Shown: piece by piece, positions 12,061-27,000 of the stretch
Layout: each line of letters opens with the position of its first letter
Numbering within the stretch: the first letter of the stretch is position 1
Assembly: GCA_900169235.1 (NCBI GenBank)
Contig: FWCC01000247.1
Coordinates: 57,213-121,212 of the forward strand
DNA length: 64,000 nt
Reading direction: 5' to 3'
Source: Zarea fungicola
Taxonomy: Eukaryota; Ascomycota; Sordariomycetes; Hypocreales; Cordycipitaceae
Position numbers and translations under genes: made by a program
Notes under the pieces: model-generated
Database searches by the model: none
Told to the model about the DNA's origin: nothing
What the model saw: the letters and a program-made list of their open reading frames with translations, nothing else

Positions 12061-15000
12061 GAGGTGTCAGCCCTTGAGGAGGCCGCAAATTTATGTGATG
12101 TTGCCCCAAGCGATATCGAAGACATGCTTCCCTGTACGCCACTCCAGGAGGGTCTCATGTCATTATCCGTGAAGCGTGATGGTGACTACATCGTTAGTTA
12201 TGGGTTAAAGCTCCAACTTTCAGTGGATTTGCCTCGCCTTTGTAGAGCCTGGGCCACTGTTGTATCGAATAATCCTATCCTACGCACTCGGATCATTAGC
12301 CTCAGCAGCCAAGGGCTGGTCCAGGTTGTTCTGCAACACGCCGACGAAGTTTCATCTCAGAATATGCTTGATCTGGAGGAACTCTCCCAGGAGCAGCCGC
12401 GGTTTGGCATTGCAACAAACCTTGCCAACTTTGTCCTTGCAACTTGCAGGGGTGATGGAGGTGGAGTCTACTTTCTCTGGCAGCTGCACCATGCCGTCTA
12501 TGATGGCTGGTCAGTCAAAATCATGATTGAGCAATTGGAAAAGGCATACGCAACTGAAAGTGGTGAAGGAACGCCAGTTTCATCTTTTCATCCGTTCATA
12601 CAGTACATAAATAATGTCAGCAAGGATGACTCTGAGCACTTTTGGAAGCTACAGGCGGCCGATATAGAGACTCAAACATTTCCATCACTTCCTAGTCCTA
12701 CCTATGAGCCCAAAACCGATAGCTCTCATGAATTTACCATCGATAAGTTACAATGGCCAGTCGCGGGAGGTACCGCACCCTCGGCACTCCGGGCATCCTT
12801 GGCACTCCTTATGAGCTTGTATACAGACGCTTCTGATGCTGTATTTGGCGCCGTTACGTCTGGTCGCCAAGCCCCTCTCCCCCATATTGATAGTCTAGTG
12901 GCACCAACTATTGCGACAGTGCCCGTAAGGGTAAATGTCGACAGGAGCCAAGACGTTGAGACCTTTCTAGCAAATGTCCAGAAGCAGTCGCTTCAGATGA
13001 TTGCGTTTGAACAAACTGGTCTACACAAGATCCGAAATATCAGCTCTGATGCCACCCAACTCTGCAATTTTCAGACTCTCCTCGTTGTGCAGCCTGCTGA
13101 AGACCTACCTGAGAGCCACAGCATGGTTTTTGTTGACGTGTCTGCTGACCTGCATGCCGGAGACATCTCAGGTGCTGCAGCACTTGGAACATATGCCTTG
13201 ACAATTGAGTGCATTTTGGAGGCCAACGCCGTCTCAATTCGTATCACATTTGACTCAAATGTTATCAGCAAGCAAGAGATTGAGCGCTTTGCTGGTCAAT
13301 ACGAGCATATTCTGCGACAGCTATGCGAACCAGACAATATGAATCGACAGCTCGCGGAGGTTCAAGCTGTCAGTCAGGACGATTTGCAAAGTATATGGTG
13401 CTGGAACAACACGGTTCCGGAGGCCTATAATGTATGCGTTCATCATCTTATTGAGCAGACTGCGGATCGACAGCCAGAAGCAGCCGCTGTCTGTTCCTGG
13501 GATGGGGATTTTTCTTACGCTGAGCTAAACACCTTGGCCACAAGGCTAGCATTGCAGCTGGCATCGCTCCATGTCGCGGGCACAATTATGCCCATTCTTT
13601 TTGAGAAATCGAAGTGGACTGCCGTCGCAATGTTGGCGGTGATTAAAGCCGGAGCCGCTTTCGTCGCCTTGGATGCGTCTCAGCCTGAAGAGCGACTCCG
13701 CACGATTGTTGATCAAGTCAATGCTACAGCGATTGTTTCTTCAATGTCAAATTCATTCTTGGCTCAAAAGTTAACTTCTGCGAAAAATATTATTTTGGAT
13801 TCTCAAGCTGTCAGCGTATTACAACATTGCACTGGCCAGCTCCCAACAGTTGACCCTTCCACACCGCTTTACCTGATCTTTACTTCTGGTTCTACTGGAA
13901 CACCGAAAGGAGTTGTCATCTCGCACAGTAACTTTAGCAGCGCCATTCTCCACCAGCAAAACGCCCATGGATTTGAGCCAACTTCTAGGGTATATGATTT
14001 CGCTTCATATGCTTTTGACGTTAGTGTGTCTAATTTCTTCCATACGCTTACGATAGGCGCATGCCTGTGCATCCCTTCTGAGGAGGATCGGCGTGATGAC
14101 CTGGCTGGTTCGCTCAGCCGCTTTCAGGTGACCCACGCAGATTTGACGCCATCCACTGCAGCAGTACTTCCAGAGGAAACTCTCAAGAGCCTTACAACAC
14201 TTGTTCTTGGCGGAGAGAAACTATCGCCCGAAAATGCACGCCGCTGGTCGAGTCTCGTCACGGTTAAGAACCCTTATGGACCTAGTGAATGCACGCCGAC
14301 TGCAACTTTACAGCATGTTACTCCCACTGATTCTTTTACCGCCAGCATTGGCAAAGGCTTGGGACTGAACACATGGGTGGTGGATAGCGCTACGGGCCAG
14401 CATCTAGTGCCCATTGGAGCTGTTGGTGAATTGCTGCTAGAAGGCCCCTTAGTTGGTCTGGGATACCTTGGTGATGAAACGAAAACGAGGGCTGCATTTG
14501 TGGAAAACCTCGCCTTTCTTTTCCAAGGAGGTCCCGGAAAGCCTGGTCGTTTGGGAAGACTGTACAAGACGGGCGATCTGGTTCGATACAACGCCGATGG
14601 CAGTCTAAGTTTCATTGGCAGAAAGGATGCGCAAGTCAAGATCAACGGCCAGCGCGTGGAGCTGAGTGACATCGAGACTCACATCGCTCAGCATGCAAAC
14701 ACGCGACAGGTATCCTGCGTGTATCCCAAAGGTGGACTATCTGCCAACAAAGTCGTCGGGTTCTTTAGTCTGCATGGCTTGCATGACTTGTCGAGCGGAA
14801 ACGGGGTCGAGCTTCTATCTTCTGCTCACAAGTCTATGGCAATGTCGCATATTGATGAACTAGAGCTTCAGCTACGCGACTCGTTGCCAGCATATATGAT
14901 ACCCTCTCTCTGGGTCCCTCTCAAAAGTCTACCGCTCTCAACATCCGGGAAACTCGATTCAAAACGTTTACGCCAATGGATCGAGCAGGCTGACCAAGCA

Positions 15001-18000
15001 ACTATTTCGGCGTTGTCAAACTTCGTTGGAACAAACTCCTTGTCGCGCGAACCTGCAACAGAAATGGAGAAGCTCCTCCAGTCTGCGTGCAGCGCCATTC
15101 TTAATATTCCACTGGATGCTGTCAATTTCAACAAGTCCTTCATAGCAAACGGTGGTGACTCGATTTCTGCCATGCGCTTGAGTGCACACTGTCGTGCTGC
15201 AAATGCCACCTTTTCAGTCGCTCAATTACTGAAAAGCAAGTCACTTGCTGCTTTTGCGGGCGAGGGAATGACAATGGCTACGGTGACGCCAACTTTGTTT
15301 GTAGAAGAAGAAAATACGCTGTTCAATCTTTCTCCAATTCAACAATGGTTCATTGAACAGGCACCATACACGAGTGATAGAACGCATGGCGCCTGGTGCA
15401 ACCAAGGGTTTTATCTGAGACTCGGCGGCCAGATTTCAAGTGAGGAACTGAGTCGGGCTCTTGATAGCCTTGTTCAGCACCACTCCATGCTCCGATCGCG
15501 ACTCCAACGGGTAGATGGCAAATGGATGCAACTTGTACTGCCCAGCACCGTCAAGAACAACTTTCTGTATTCGCACCATCATCAGCCGAACTTGGACACT
15601 ATCAGTGGTCTCGCAATACGACGTCATCAAGAACTTAATCCGGAAAGAGGGCCAGTATTTTCTGCTGATCTTTGCACGATAGATGGCGATGCAGCAAATC
15701 AATATCTGATCCTAGTGGCGCACCACCTTGTCGTTGACCTGGTATCTTGGCGTATTATTCTAGAGGATCTTGAGGACCTTCTATCCCACCAAAAACTCTT
15801 GCCTAGCATGCCATTTCAAACTTGGACAGCCTTGCAAGAAACTAAAGCCAGTTCACTTAGTCCCGAGACTGTCTTGTCAACGACGAACACAGGTAACAAT
15901 ATTGATTTCTGGCAACTCCCCTGCAACCGAACCAATACTGTTGAAGAACACGACATACGAACAGTTTCAGTCAGCAGAGATACCACCTGTTATATCCTGA
16001 TGGGAGCCAACGATGCATTAAATACCGAGCCAGTCGAAATTTTGATGGCTGGGGTGTGGCATGCATTCTTTGCGATCTTTGCAAATCGCGGTGAATTAAC
16101 AATGTTTAGTGAAGGCCATGGGCGAGAGCCGTGGTCTGTGAATATCGACATCTCTCGAACTGTTGGCTGGTTCACTTCGATCAGTCCCATTAACACTCCC
16201 CAGAGTATTGCGAGCACAAAACTGGGGCTGGTAAGGTATATCAAGGATGCACGTCGACGACTTCAAGCTAACGGGTGGGCATACTTTGCCTCACGTTACC
16301 TGACTGAACGGGGTAGAGACACATTTGAGAATCATGACAGCATAATGGAAATGACCTTTAATTACCATGGGCAGTTTCAGCAACTCGAGAAAGCAGATGC
16401 CTTTTTCTCCAATGTTGCCCTCCATGGCGTCCAAGAACATGGCCCTCATCTCCCAGCCTCATCACTTTTTGGTATTGAAGTGTCAATAGAGGATGGCAGC
16501 GCCGTCTTTTCTGTCTCAGCAAATCGCTATATGGCCTACCAAGACAAGATAAAAGCTTGGATTGATACCATTCCAGTGTCTCTGAATGCAATCTGCAAAG
16601 ATCTTCAGGCTTACACTGGCCCATCCCAGACGCTGTGCGACTTTCCTTTCCTTAGTATTGGTCACCAGAGCCTGGACATACTCCAAGGCACAGTTGCTCC
16701 CGCTGTTGAATTTGCCAACAACTCCAGAATCCAAAACATTCTCCCTTGCACACCGACAGTTGATGGCATACTCATCAGCCAGATCAAGGACCCGAAATCA
16801 TATAAAACAATGCAAAGGTTTCGACTGACGTCCGACGCCACCGAAATTATCAATTTGGAGTCTCTTACAGACGCTTGGCAGAAAGTTGTATCCCGGCAGC
16901 CCGCCCTTCGAACAGCATTTGTTCCATCCCTCGACAGCAACTCTGCGTTCTACCAAGTTGTGCTTGAAAAACATGTTGGAAATGTAATGATTCTCGACGA
17001 TGGTGCCCCCGATGAAGCAAGCGCAGCAGTCCTTCTTGACCAAGTAGAGAGCCTGGAATACTTGGAGAACTGCCCCCCACATCGTGTGATTCTCTGTCGC
17101 ATCTCTTCACATGTCGTGATGTGTCAGATGGAGATGAGCCATGCAATCACGGATGGAGCATCCACTCAGATCCTGCAGCGGGACTGGGTAGGGGCATATA
17201 CTAACACTTTAAGTACTACTAACCTAGCAACTACTGGCGAAGCCTTTTTGCAATCTCTTGCATCAACTTCGAAAGCCTCAAAGGATGCGTACTGGCGAGA
17301 GAAACTCACTGGGGCCGAATCCTGCACCTTCCCACCAATTTCACATGATGTTGACTCTCCTCAATCAATAGCCTCTGTCTGCGAGATCAACGGCAGTTTA
17401 CTGCAAGCCGTTGAAGTTCACTGTGCCAAGCTCTCTATTACGGTCGCTAGTTTCCTGCAGACTGCCTGGGCGCTAGGTCTTGCCGCCTACACAACAACAA
17501 ACTCTGTGGTGTTCGGATACCTTGCATCTGGTCGAGATTTCCCAATCACTGGAATGGATGAGATCGCTGGAGCTTACACTAATATGCTCGTGTGCCGAGT
17601 TAACATTGACGCCCAAGCCTCGAGCGATAGCCTACTTCGCGCCGTTCATGATCAAAATATGGAGGACCTAGATTATCAACACAGCTCTCTTGCGACAGTA
17701 CAGCATGAGCTCACCTCGTCTGAGCAAGCGCTTTTTAATAGCATTGTGTCATACCAGCAGCAAAATAACGGTATTTCGGACAATAACAGTCCCTTTCTCA
17801 ATATCGCTGCTTTGGATGGAGAGGACCCTACTGAGGTATGTCGCTGCCGTAGCGCCTATATCCAAAACGAAAGCTTATTTTTCTAGTATGATATCGTCGC
17901 AAATATCAGCCATGAAGAGGGCAGAATAGAGATTCTACTTGACCACAAGTCTAGTTACTTATCTAAGAGCCAAGCTAGCCGATTTCTAGCTTTGCTTCAG

Positions 18001-21000
18001 AAGATCTGCTTTGGTCTGTCGAATGAATGCGCTGCTATACAAGATTTCGAACTTGTTAGTGACGAAGATGTCGCCAGGATATGGCAGTGGAATGAAAAGT
18101 TACCCGTCACTTCAAACCAATGCGTTCACGATTTGATCATAGAAACGACTCGCTTGCAGCCCGAAGCCATAGCCATTGAGGCATGGGATGGATCATTCTC
18201 ATATGCACAACTTGACAAGTTGACGACTCAGCTCGCTCAAGAATTGGTGAAGCTAGGAGTAATGAATGGACATGTTGTGCCCCTGTGTGTTGAGAAGTCT
18301 CGCTGGACTGCCGTTCTCATGCTTGGAATCATGAAAGCTGGCGGCGCGTCAGTTGTTTTGGATTCTTCCCAGCCTGAAGACCGTTTGCGCGCCATTGTTA
18401 ACCAAACGAATTCGACGGTGATACCGTGCTCCCGAAAAAGTCTTTCTCTTGCGAGCTCACTTGCTCGCCCGGGAACATCTAGCTTGGCTGTTGATGAAGA
18501 ATTCTTTGCTGCACTGGTGGAGTCAACATCATCTCTTCCGGAAGTTTCACCTAAAGACAATCTCTACGTCGTCTTTACATCAGGAAGTACAGGTGTCCCG
18601 AAAGGTGTTGTGGTGACACACGCCAACATCGCCAGCGCCATACTTCATCAACGCTCCGGCCTTCAATTCGACAAGGGATCACGCATTTTTGATTTCTCGT
18701 CTTACATGTTTGATGTCGCTTGGTGCAATCTTCTGCAAGGACTATCAGCTGGCAGCTGCATCTGTATTCCCGCTGATGAGGACCGCAAATCTGACTTCAC
18801 ATCCGCAATTACCCGATTCAGTGCCAATAGTCTGATCCTGACACCATCTGCCCTACGTGGTCATAACTTGGGAGCCCTCGACGCACTGAAGAGTCTTCAC
18901 TTCATTGGAGAGCCTCTCCGCGCTGAGACATTTGCACCTATACACCCCTCAGTCAGCGTGAACAACCTCTACGGGCCTACCGAGTGTACCACCTTTTCAA
19001 CTATGTTACAGGTTTCAGGCAGAGATAAGAAGCACATTAGCATCGGTGTTGGATCAGGGCTCAATACCTGGGTCGTTGATAGCGCCACTGGCAATAATCT
19101 CGTTCCAATTGGGATAACGGGTGAGCTTCTCCTGGAAGGGCCGTTGGTCAGTGCCGGCTATCTAGGTGACAAAGTGAAAACCAATCTCGCATTTGTGAAC
19201 AATCCCAAATTCCTCAGTAACTTTGGACGAGCTGGTCGTTTGTACAAAACTGGGGACCTAGTTCGTTACAATGCTGATGGCTCTCTGGAGTTTATGGGAA
19301 GAAAGGATGCGCAGGTCAAGATTAACGGTATTCGCGTGGAGCTCGGTGACATTGAGGCGGGTGTTAAATCATGTCTTGTTCAGGAGTTTGAGCATGTTGA
19401 GGTTGTTAGCGATGTTGTTACCCTCCAAGGTACATCCCATGCAATGCTGATTGCCTTTGTTTGCTTTGGCAAGCACCTGGCTCAAGACATGGATGCGGAT
19501 GCTCTGGAGCACTTTACTCACGAAGCAACAAAGGATCTCCGAAACGTTCTTGCTGCTAAAGTGGCCGCTCATATGATTCCTTCCGCCTACGTGGCACTTC
19601 CCGAGGTTCCTTGCACTGCGAGTGGTAAGATTGATAGGCGTATTTTGAGAGAGAAAGCAAAGTCGCTGTCATGGGAGAAGCTACTCTCTAGGGGCACGGA
19701 CAAACGGCGCGTGCCCAGTACACCAATGGAATACCAGCTGCAAGCACTCTGGTCAGCAGTTCTGGATGTTGAGGCTAGCCTTATCGGCGTGGATGACAAC
19801 TTTCTTCACATTGGAGGCGATTCTGTTGGTGCCATGCGACTGGTTGGGGCCGCTCGGGAAGTGGGCGCAACGATCTCTGTTGCAGATATACTTCGGCATC
19901 CCAAGCTCAGCGACATGGCTCTTCTAATGGGAAATCAATCTCCTGATGGTGAAACAAACATTGAACTCTTCTCTCTCATGCAGCCATTTGCCACAGACCT
20001 TGATCAAATGATCGATGAAGCTGCCATGTCGTGCAATATTCCGTCCAACGAGATTGAAGACATGTACCCATGCACCCCTCTCCAGGAAGGTCTACTCGCT
20101 CTCACAGCTCAACGTTCTGGAGACTATATCATTCGTTGTGCCCTCGAGTTGAACGATGAATGCGATCTTTCACGATTCAAAGCGGCGTGGGGCTCGGTTC
20201 TAAACACGACTCCGGCTCTACGAACGAGAATCGTTGACATAACTGGAAAAGGCCTCACACAAGTTTCTCTCAAGTATCAGTCATCCTGGATATTTGAGAC
20301 GGCGATCGCCTCTCTGGATGAATATACTAAAAGGGATGCAAATGAAGAGTTTGCGCTCGGCTCGCCACTCGTAAGGCATGCACTACTGACGACTGACGGA
20401 AAGAGTTATTTTATGCTTACCTTGCACCACGCGATATATGACGGATGGTCTCTGAATCTTGTCTTTGACCGGCTTGAAAAAGCTTACGAAGGACAGATTT
20501 TGACCAACGGGTATGATTTTCGCTCATTCGTCAAGCACGTCGAGTCCATTGATAAATCGGGTTGTGAGAAATTCTGGGCCATGCAGCTGTCTAATTCTGA
20601 AGCGCAGGCGTTTCCAACCCTTCCATCATCGTCTCATCAACCGAAGTCAGACCAGAAGATAGTACACAACATCCAATCAATTAACTGGGAACAAAGTGAT
20701 GTCACACCATCCTCGAAAATTCGTGCCGCGCTGGCCATTTTAGCATCGACATATATGAGTTCACCAGATGTCATCTATGGAGCAACTACTACTGGTCGAC
20801 AAGTTGCTGTTCCTGGTATTGAGTCAATTATCGGCCCTACCATTGCCACTGTACCAGTCCATATTTCGGTACCCCCGTCCTCAAAGGTTTCCCAGTTCCT
20901 AGCATTGGTTCAGGAGCAGGCAATTGAAATGATCAATTATGAACAAATGGGCCTTCAGAACATAAAGAGACTGCACTCAACAGCTGATCGTTTGTGCAAC

Positions 21001-24000
21001 TTCCAAACGCTGTTGATTGTCCAGCCAGCTGATGAAAGCGCTGAGTGGCGCAGCAATGTCATCAATCGTGATGTATATGAATCTGGCGCCAGCGGCGACA
21101 ATACACCACAAGAATCTGATACCTATGCCTTGACGCTGGAGTGCCTTCTGCACGAAAATGGAATCAAGATAAAGATGAGCTTCGATTCATCTGTAATTGA
21201 TGAGTTGCAAAGCTGGCGTTTTCTACGGCAATTAGAGCACGTAATCCGACAACTCTCACATCCAGACCCCGAACAGCTCGTTTCCGATATCTCTTGCATC
21301 AGTGAACAGGACGTCAAAGATATTTGGAAATGGAACGAGTCCGTCCCAGATACGGTTCAAAAGTGCGTGCATGAACTCATCACGGAAACTTGCAGTCGAC
21401 AGCCAACGTCGCAGGCTGTGTGCGCTTGGGACGGTGATTGGAGCTACGCACAGTTGGATGAGCTTTCAACTGTTCTTGCACATCAATTGTTAGATCACGG
21501 TATACTACCTGGTGAGATCATTCCGCTACTTTTTGAGAAATCAAAGTGGATGCCGATTGCAATGCTTGCCGTTATGAAAGCTGGCGCTGCCTCCGTTGCC
21601 GTTGACACGAGCCAGCCTACCGATCGATTGCGATCCATCATCGACCAAGTGAAAGCACCGATGGTCTTGTGCTCAACGTCGAAGCAAGAACTTGCCATTT
21701 CTCTGAGCACCGCTAAAACCGTGGTACTCGGCGAATCTTCTGTGCGTTCGGGATCAGCAATGGAGTCGGCTATATCTCTCCCCTCAGTCTCTCCTGGAAG
21801 CTTGCTCTACCTGGTATTTACGTCAGGCAGCACTGGCACCCCTAAGGGAGTGATGGTTACCCATTCAAATTTCACTAGCGCCATCAGACATCAAAAAGTG
21901 GCCCAGGGCATTCTTCCAACATCACGAGTTTTTGACTTTGCTTCCTATGCCTTCGACGTTGCCTGGGCGAACCCCATATTGGCGTTTGAAGTTGGAGCAG
22001 TACTGTGTATCCCATCGGACAGTGATCGGAAGGATGACTTAAACGGAGCCATTTCACGTTTAAAGCCAACGCATGCTGATTTAACTCCATCCACTGCCCT
22101 TGTGCTGTCGGATGAGTCCTTGAATATCCTCCACAGCCTCACTCTCGGTGGCGAGCGACTTGCACCCAGCTCCGCAGAGCACTGGGCCACATTCCCGAAT
22201 TTGACGGTCAAGAACTCCTATGGTCCAAGTGAATGTACACCAACTTCAACATTTACTGAGGCCATCACTGCCGGCAACGCCCAAAACAACAGCATTGGTC
22301 AGGCGTATGGACTAAACACCTGGGTTGCAGATGCTGCAACAGGTCAGCGACTAGTACCAATCGGTGGCGTGGGAGAGCTACTGCTCGTAGGTCCATTGCT
22401 AGGGGATGGCTACCTGGGCGATCGTGAAAAAACTGACACTGCATTTATCTCCAATCCGAAGTTTCTCCACATTGGGCCGCAGGGCCAGTCCCGTGGCGGA
22501 CGGGTTTACAGAACCGGAGATATTGTCAAGTACAACTCGGATGGAAGTGTGGCATTTGTTGGGCGCAAAGATGCCCAAGTGAAAATAAACGGCCAAAGAG
22601 TGGAGTTGAGCGAAATTGAGAGTCATATTGGTCACTTTGAGGCTACTCATCAATGCGTAATCGCCTTCCCTACAAAAGGTCCATGCGCCAAACGGCTTGT
22701 ATGCATTGTCCAATTCAAGAACATCACTGTCGATGATGTTTCGTCAATCGGAGGCGTACAACTGGTGTCTTCGGAGCATGACGAAGCCGTGGGCTTCAAC
22801 CTCACAATGCTTCAAGAACAGCTTAAAGTTGGCCTACCCCGATACATGATTCCTTCTATTTGGGTAGCCGCTGCAAGGCTCCCGATGACTGCCTCCGGCA
22901 AGCAGGACCGCAGATCAGTCAACAACTGGGTCTCTGAAATGACACCGGAAGTATTCGCGCAGATCGACCGATCCGAAAGTGTGGCAGCTGCACGAGAGCC
23001 GGCTACAGAGATGGAGCGCATTCTTCGTGATACCTGTTGTTCTATCCTTAACATTGAGCTTGCTGAGCTGAATCTTGATCGCTCGTTCATCGCCAATGGT
23101 GGTGACTCCATCTCTGCTATGCGTTTAGCCTCGCAGCTACGAGTCTTGGGGATCTCATTCTCTGTTTCTGACTTACTTCAAAGCAAACGATTGGAAGAAT
23201 TTGCACTTTCTATCAAGAGGGATTCTTATACAGCAAAAAGCTACGAAGAAAGCTTCGATACCTTATTCCCGCTCTCGCCAATCCAACAGTGGTACTTCGA
23301 TCAGAATCCACCATTTCGAACAGACAGCACCGAGGCGTTTTATAACCAAGGTTTCTATGTCAAGCTCACACAAGAGGTCCCTGCAGATGAGATTATTGGA
23401 GCCATTGCAAAATTGGTGGACTGTCATTCTATGTTGCGAGCTAGATTTCAGCAGCAGGATGGTATATGGCAGCAACGTATTCTGCCCCCCTCAGTGGATT
23501 CCTACCATGTCGAACTTGCTTCTTATGACTCTCTTGATGCCATAAAGGCACTTGCTCAAGAACGACATCGCAGTATTGATATTGAGCAAGGACCAGTCTT
23601 CTCTGCTGATATATGTGATCTACACGGCGATCAGTATTTGATACTTGTTGCGCATCACCTGATGATCGATTTGGTATCATGGCGCATTGTTTTGGACGAT
23701 TTAAAGATGCTCCTGGAGTCAGTAGAAGTCGAGAAAGCAATGCCCTTCCGTGCTTGGAACGACCTACAAAAGGAAAAAGCAAAAACTCTTCTACCAACCT
23801 CGACGCTGTCAACGATTGGGATTTCGAACAATCTCGAATTCTGGTGCAATGGCTGCACTCCTACAACTATTCCGAATAACATCTCTGACCATGATATCAT
23901 GCATATCAACGTGGATCAAGAGACAACATCTCTTCTTTTGGGATCCGCCAACGCCGCTTTCAATACAGAACCAGTTGAAATCCTGCTTGCCTCTGTTTGG

Positions 24001-27000
24001 CATGCGTTCCTTACTGCTTTCCAAGACCGAGAGAGCTTGACAATCTTTAACGAAGGCCATGGAAGAGAGCCCTGGTCCGCAGAAATTGATTTATCGCGCA
24101 CTATTGGCTGGTTTACTACCCTTAGCCCATTGCACGTTGTCCGCTCGAACTCGATTGCAGACCTTGTCCGAACAGTCAAGGATTCCCGGAGACGCTTGCC
24201 CTACAATGGCTGGGCGTATTTTGCCTCGCGATATCTCAACCACCTTGGCCAAATCGAGTTTGAATCTCACAACAAAGATATGGAGCTCGTATTTAACTAT
24301 CATGGCCAATTTCAGCTGCTCGAGAGCAAAAAGGCCCTATTCGAAGACGTCAACCTAGAGGGTGTTTCCGAGCAAGGCTATAATTTTCCAGCGTCCAGTT
24401 TCTTCAATATTGAAGTTGCTATTGACCATGGTCAGACCTGCTTTGATTTCTCATTCAACCGCCATCTTGCGCATCAAGATAGGATTAAACAATGGGGTCG
24501 CGGAATCGGCACCGCACTGCAAGAAATTTGCCGCGGTCTGGTTCGCTTCAAACCATCACGAACATTATGTGACTTCGAACTCCTCTCGCTTGATTATTCT
24601 ACTCTGGATACAATTGTCAATGATGTACTTCCGCAAATCGAGTCGACCAACCAGTGCTCAGTTCAAGACGTGCTTCCTTGCTCGCCCACTGTTGACGGCA
24701 TGCTGCTGAGCCAATTGAAACAAAGCGATACCTATAAAACGAGGCAGATTTATGAGATCTCTCCAGTTGAAGGAGTTTCTATAAATTTTCAATCCGCTTT
24801 GGCAGCATGGAAGCAAGTCATCAACCATCAACCAGCTCTGCGAACCGTTTTCATAAGTGGTCAAGATGGCAGCTCAGCATTTAACCAGGTTGTTCTATCG
24901 CAGCATACTGGCGATACGATTCTTCTATCTGCAGAAGATAGCTCAGGAGCTCTTCAGAAGATTCAAAACATCCCGGCAGTTAACTATGATCTACACAAGC
25001 CTCCGCACAGGGCCGTTTTCTGCAAGACCCCGGACAAGATATTCTGGCAGTTGGAGATGAGCCACACGATTACAGACGGCACTTCTGCAGCTGTTTTGGA
25101 GCAAAATTTTATCGAATCTTACCATGGCAGAGACCTTGCAATAGATATGTCGCCAACTATGAGGGAATATGCCAGAATTTTGTCCCTCACTGACAAGCTT
25201 GCCAAAGCCGCGTTCTGGAAGACGAAATTGTCTGACATGGTGCCTTGTCTCTTCCCGCGCCTATCAGGTGCCTCTCATAATGCGATTGGTCGTTCGGAAG
25301 AGCTTACCATTTCTCTGGAGGGCTCTCAATTAACCCGCATCATGCAGTTCTGCACCACTCGCATGGTTACGCCAGCAAGCCTTCTAAAGAGTGCCTGGGC
25401 CTTCACCCTTTCTTCGTACACTGGGCAGGCCTCAGTTTGCTTTGGATATCTAGCATCTGGTCGAGATCTTGATGTTCCTCACTTGCAGGAGTCTATTGGT
25501 GCATACACAAATTTGATGATTTGTCGAGCCGATATTGGCGATGATTTCTCAGGAGAGGCATTCGTGCGGCGACTTCACGACCAACTAATGGAGGATCTCA
25601 GCTATCAACATTGCTCACTTGCCAAAATTCAGCACGATCTTGGTATCAGCTCTGATCAGCAGCTCTTCAATTCCATCGTTTCTTATCAGCGCATTGCTGA
25701 GCCTTCAGGAAGTCACAACAGCGGTTCCATCAAGCTCAGTAGTATTGACGGCGATGACCCGACCGAGGTAATTTTCATCACATGCTTTCAATGTATCAAA
25801 GCTAATAGCCGATTCTAGTACGAAATTGGTCTCGGTATTAATCACGGATCTACTGCAATTGAACTCGACCTCAGCTACTCTCACATGTACCTGACCAAGA
25901 GCCAGGCTGCGCGGATTCTCTCCCACATGACTTCAGCGGTAGAAGCTATCATTGCAGGAAATCGGCCACAGCCCCTTAGCTCAGAAGATCTCCATGACAT
26001 TTGGTCTTGGAATGCCACTTTACCAGCAGCTCTTGACGTCTGCGTCCATGACCTTATTGCTGAGACGGCTGCAAAGCGGCCGGACCATCCGGCCATCTGT
26101 GCCTGGGATGGTGACTTCACTTACCGAGAGCTTGACGCGCTTGCTACTCGCCTAGCTCATCATTTAGTTGAGCTTGGAGTGTCGCCAGATGCTATTGTCC
26201 CTCACTGCGTCGAAAAATCGAAGTGGGCCTCTATAGCAACACTGGCAGTCATGAAAGCTGGCGGTGCCTCCGTCACACTTGATGTAAACCAACCTTTTGA
26301 GCGCTTGGAGTCAATTGTCGGGCAGGTGACCTCTCCAATTATCATAGCATCGCCAGGTCAGGTGCAACTAGCCAGTAGGCTGCACAGTGGCAAGATGGTG
26401 GTGATTGGCGATGACGTGTTTAATTCAATTGCTCCGACTGGCCGTCGTCCGCTCCCCAAGGTCAGCCCGTCCTGTCGGCTCTACATCAACTTCACATCGG
26501 GCAGTACGGGTGTCCCCAAGGGTGTCGCAATCACCCACTCGAATTATAGTAGCGCCATCAAACATCAGCAAGAAGCTCACTTCTTCAAGCCTACTTCTCG
26601 TGTTTTCGATTTCGCATACCAGTCATTCGACGTGAGCTGGTCAAACTTCTGCCACACATTCACCATTGGAGCCTGTTTGTGTGTACCCTCGGAGGATGAG
26701 CGACGGAATGATGCCGCTGGAGCCATTCGAAGGATGAGGGTGACGCATGCAGATATGACACCCAGTGCCATCAGTACGCTGCCATTAGAGACGCTTTCGC
26801 AGCTCGATACCATTGTTCTTGGTGGTGAGAAATTGTCTCCAGAAAACGCGCGCGCGTGGTCTGCTGTGACAAAGGTGCTAAACCCATACGGTCCGTGCGA
26901 ATGCACCCCAACATCGACAATTACGGAGGTCGACGCTTCACAGGCCGCTACGGGCAATATTACAATTGGGAGAGGACTTGGATTAAATACTTGGATCGTG

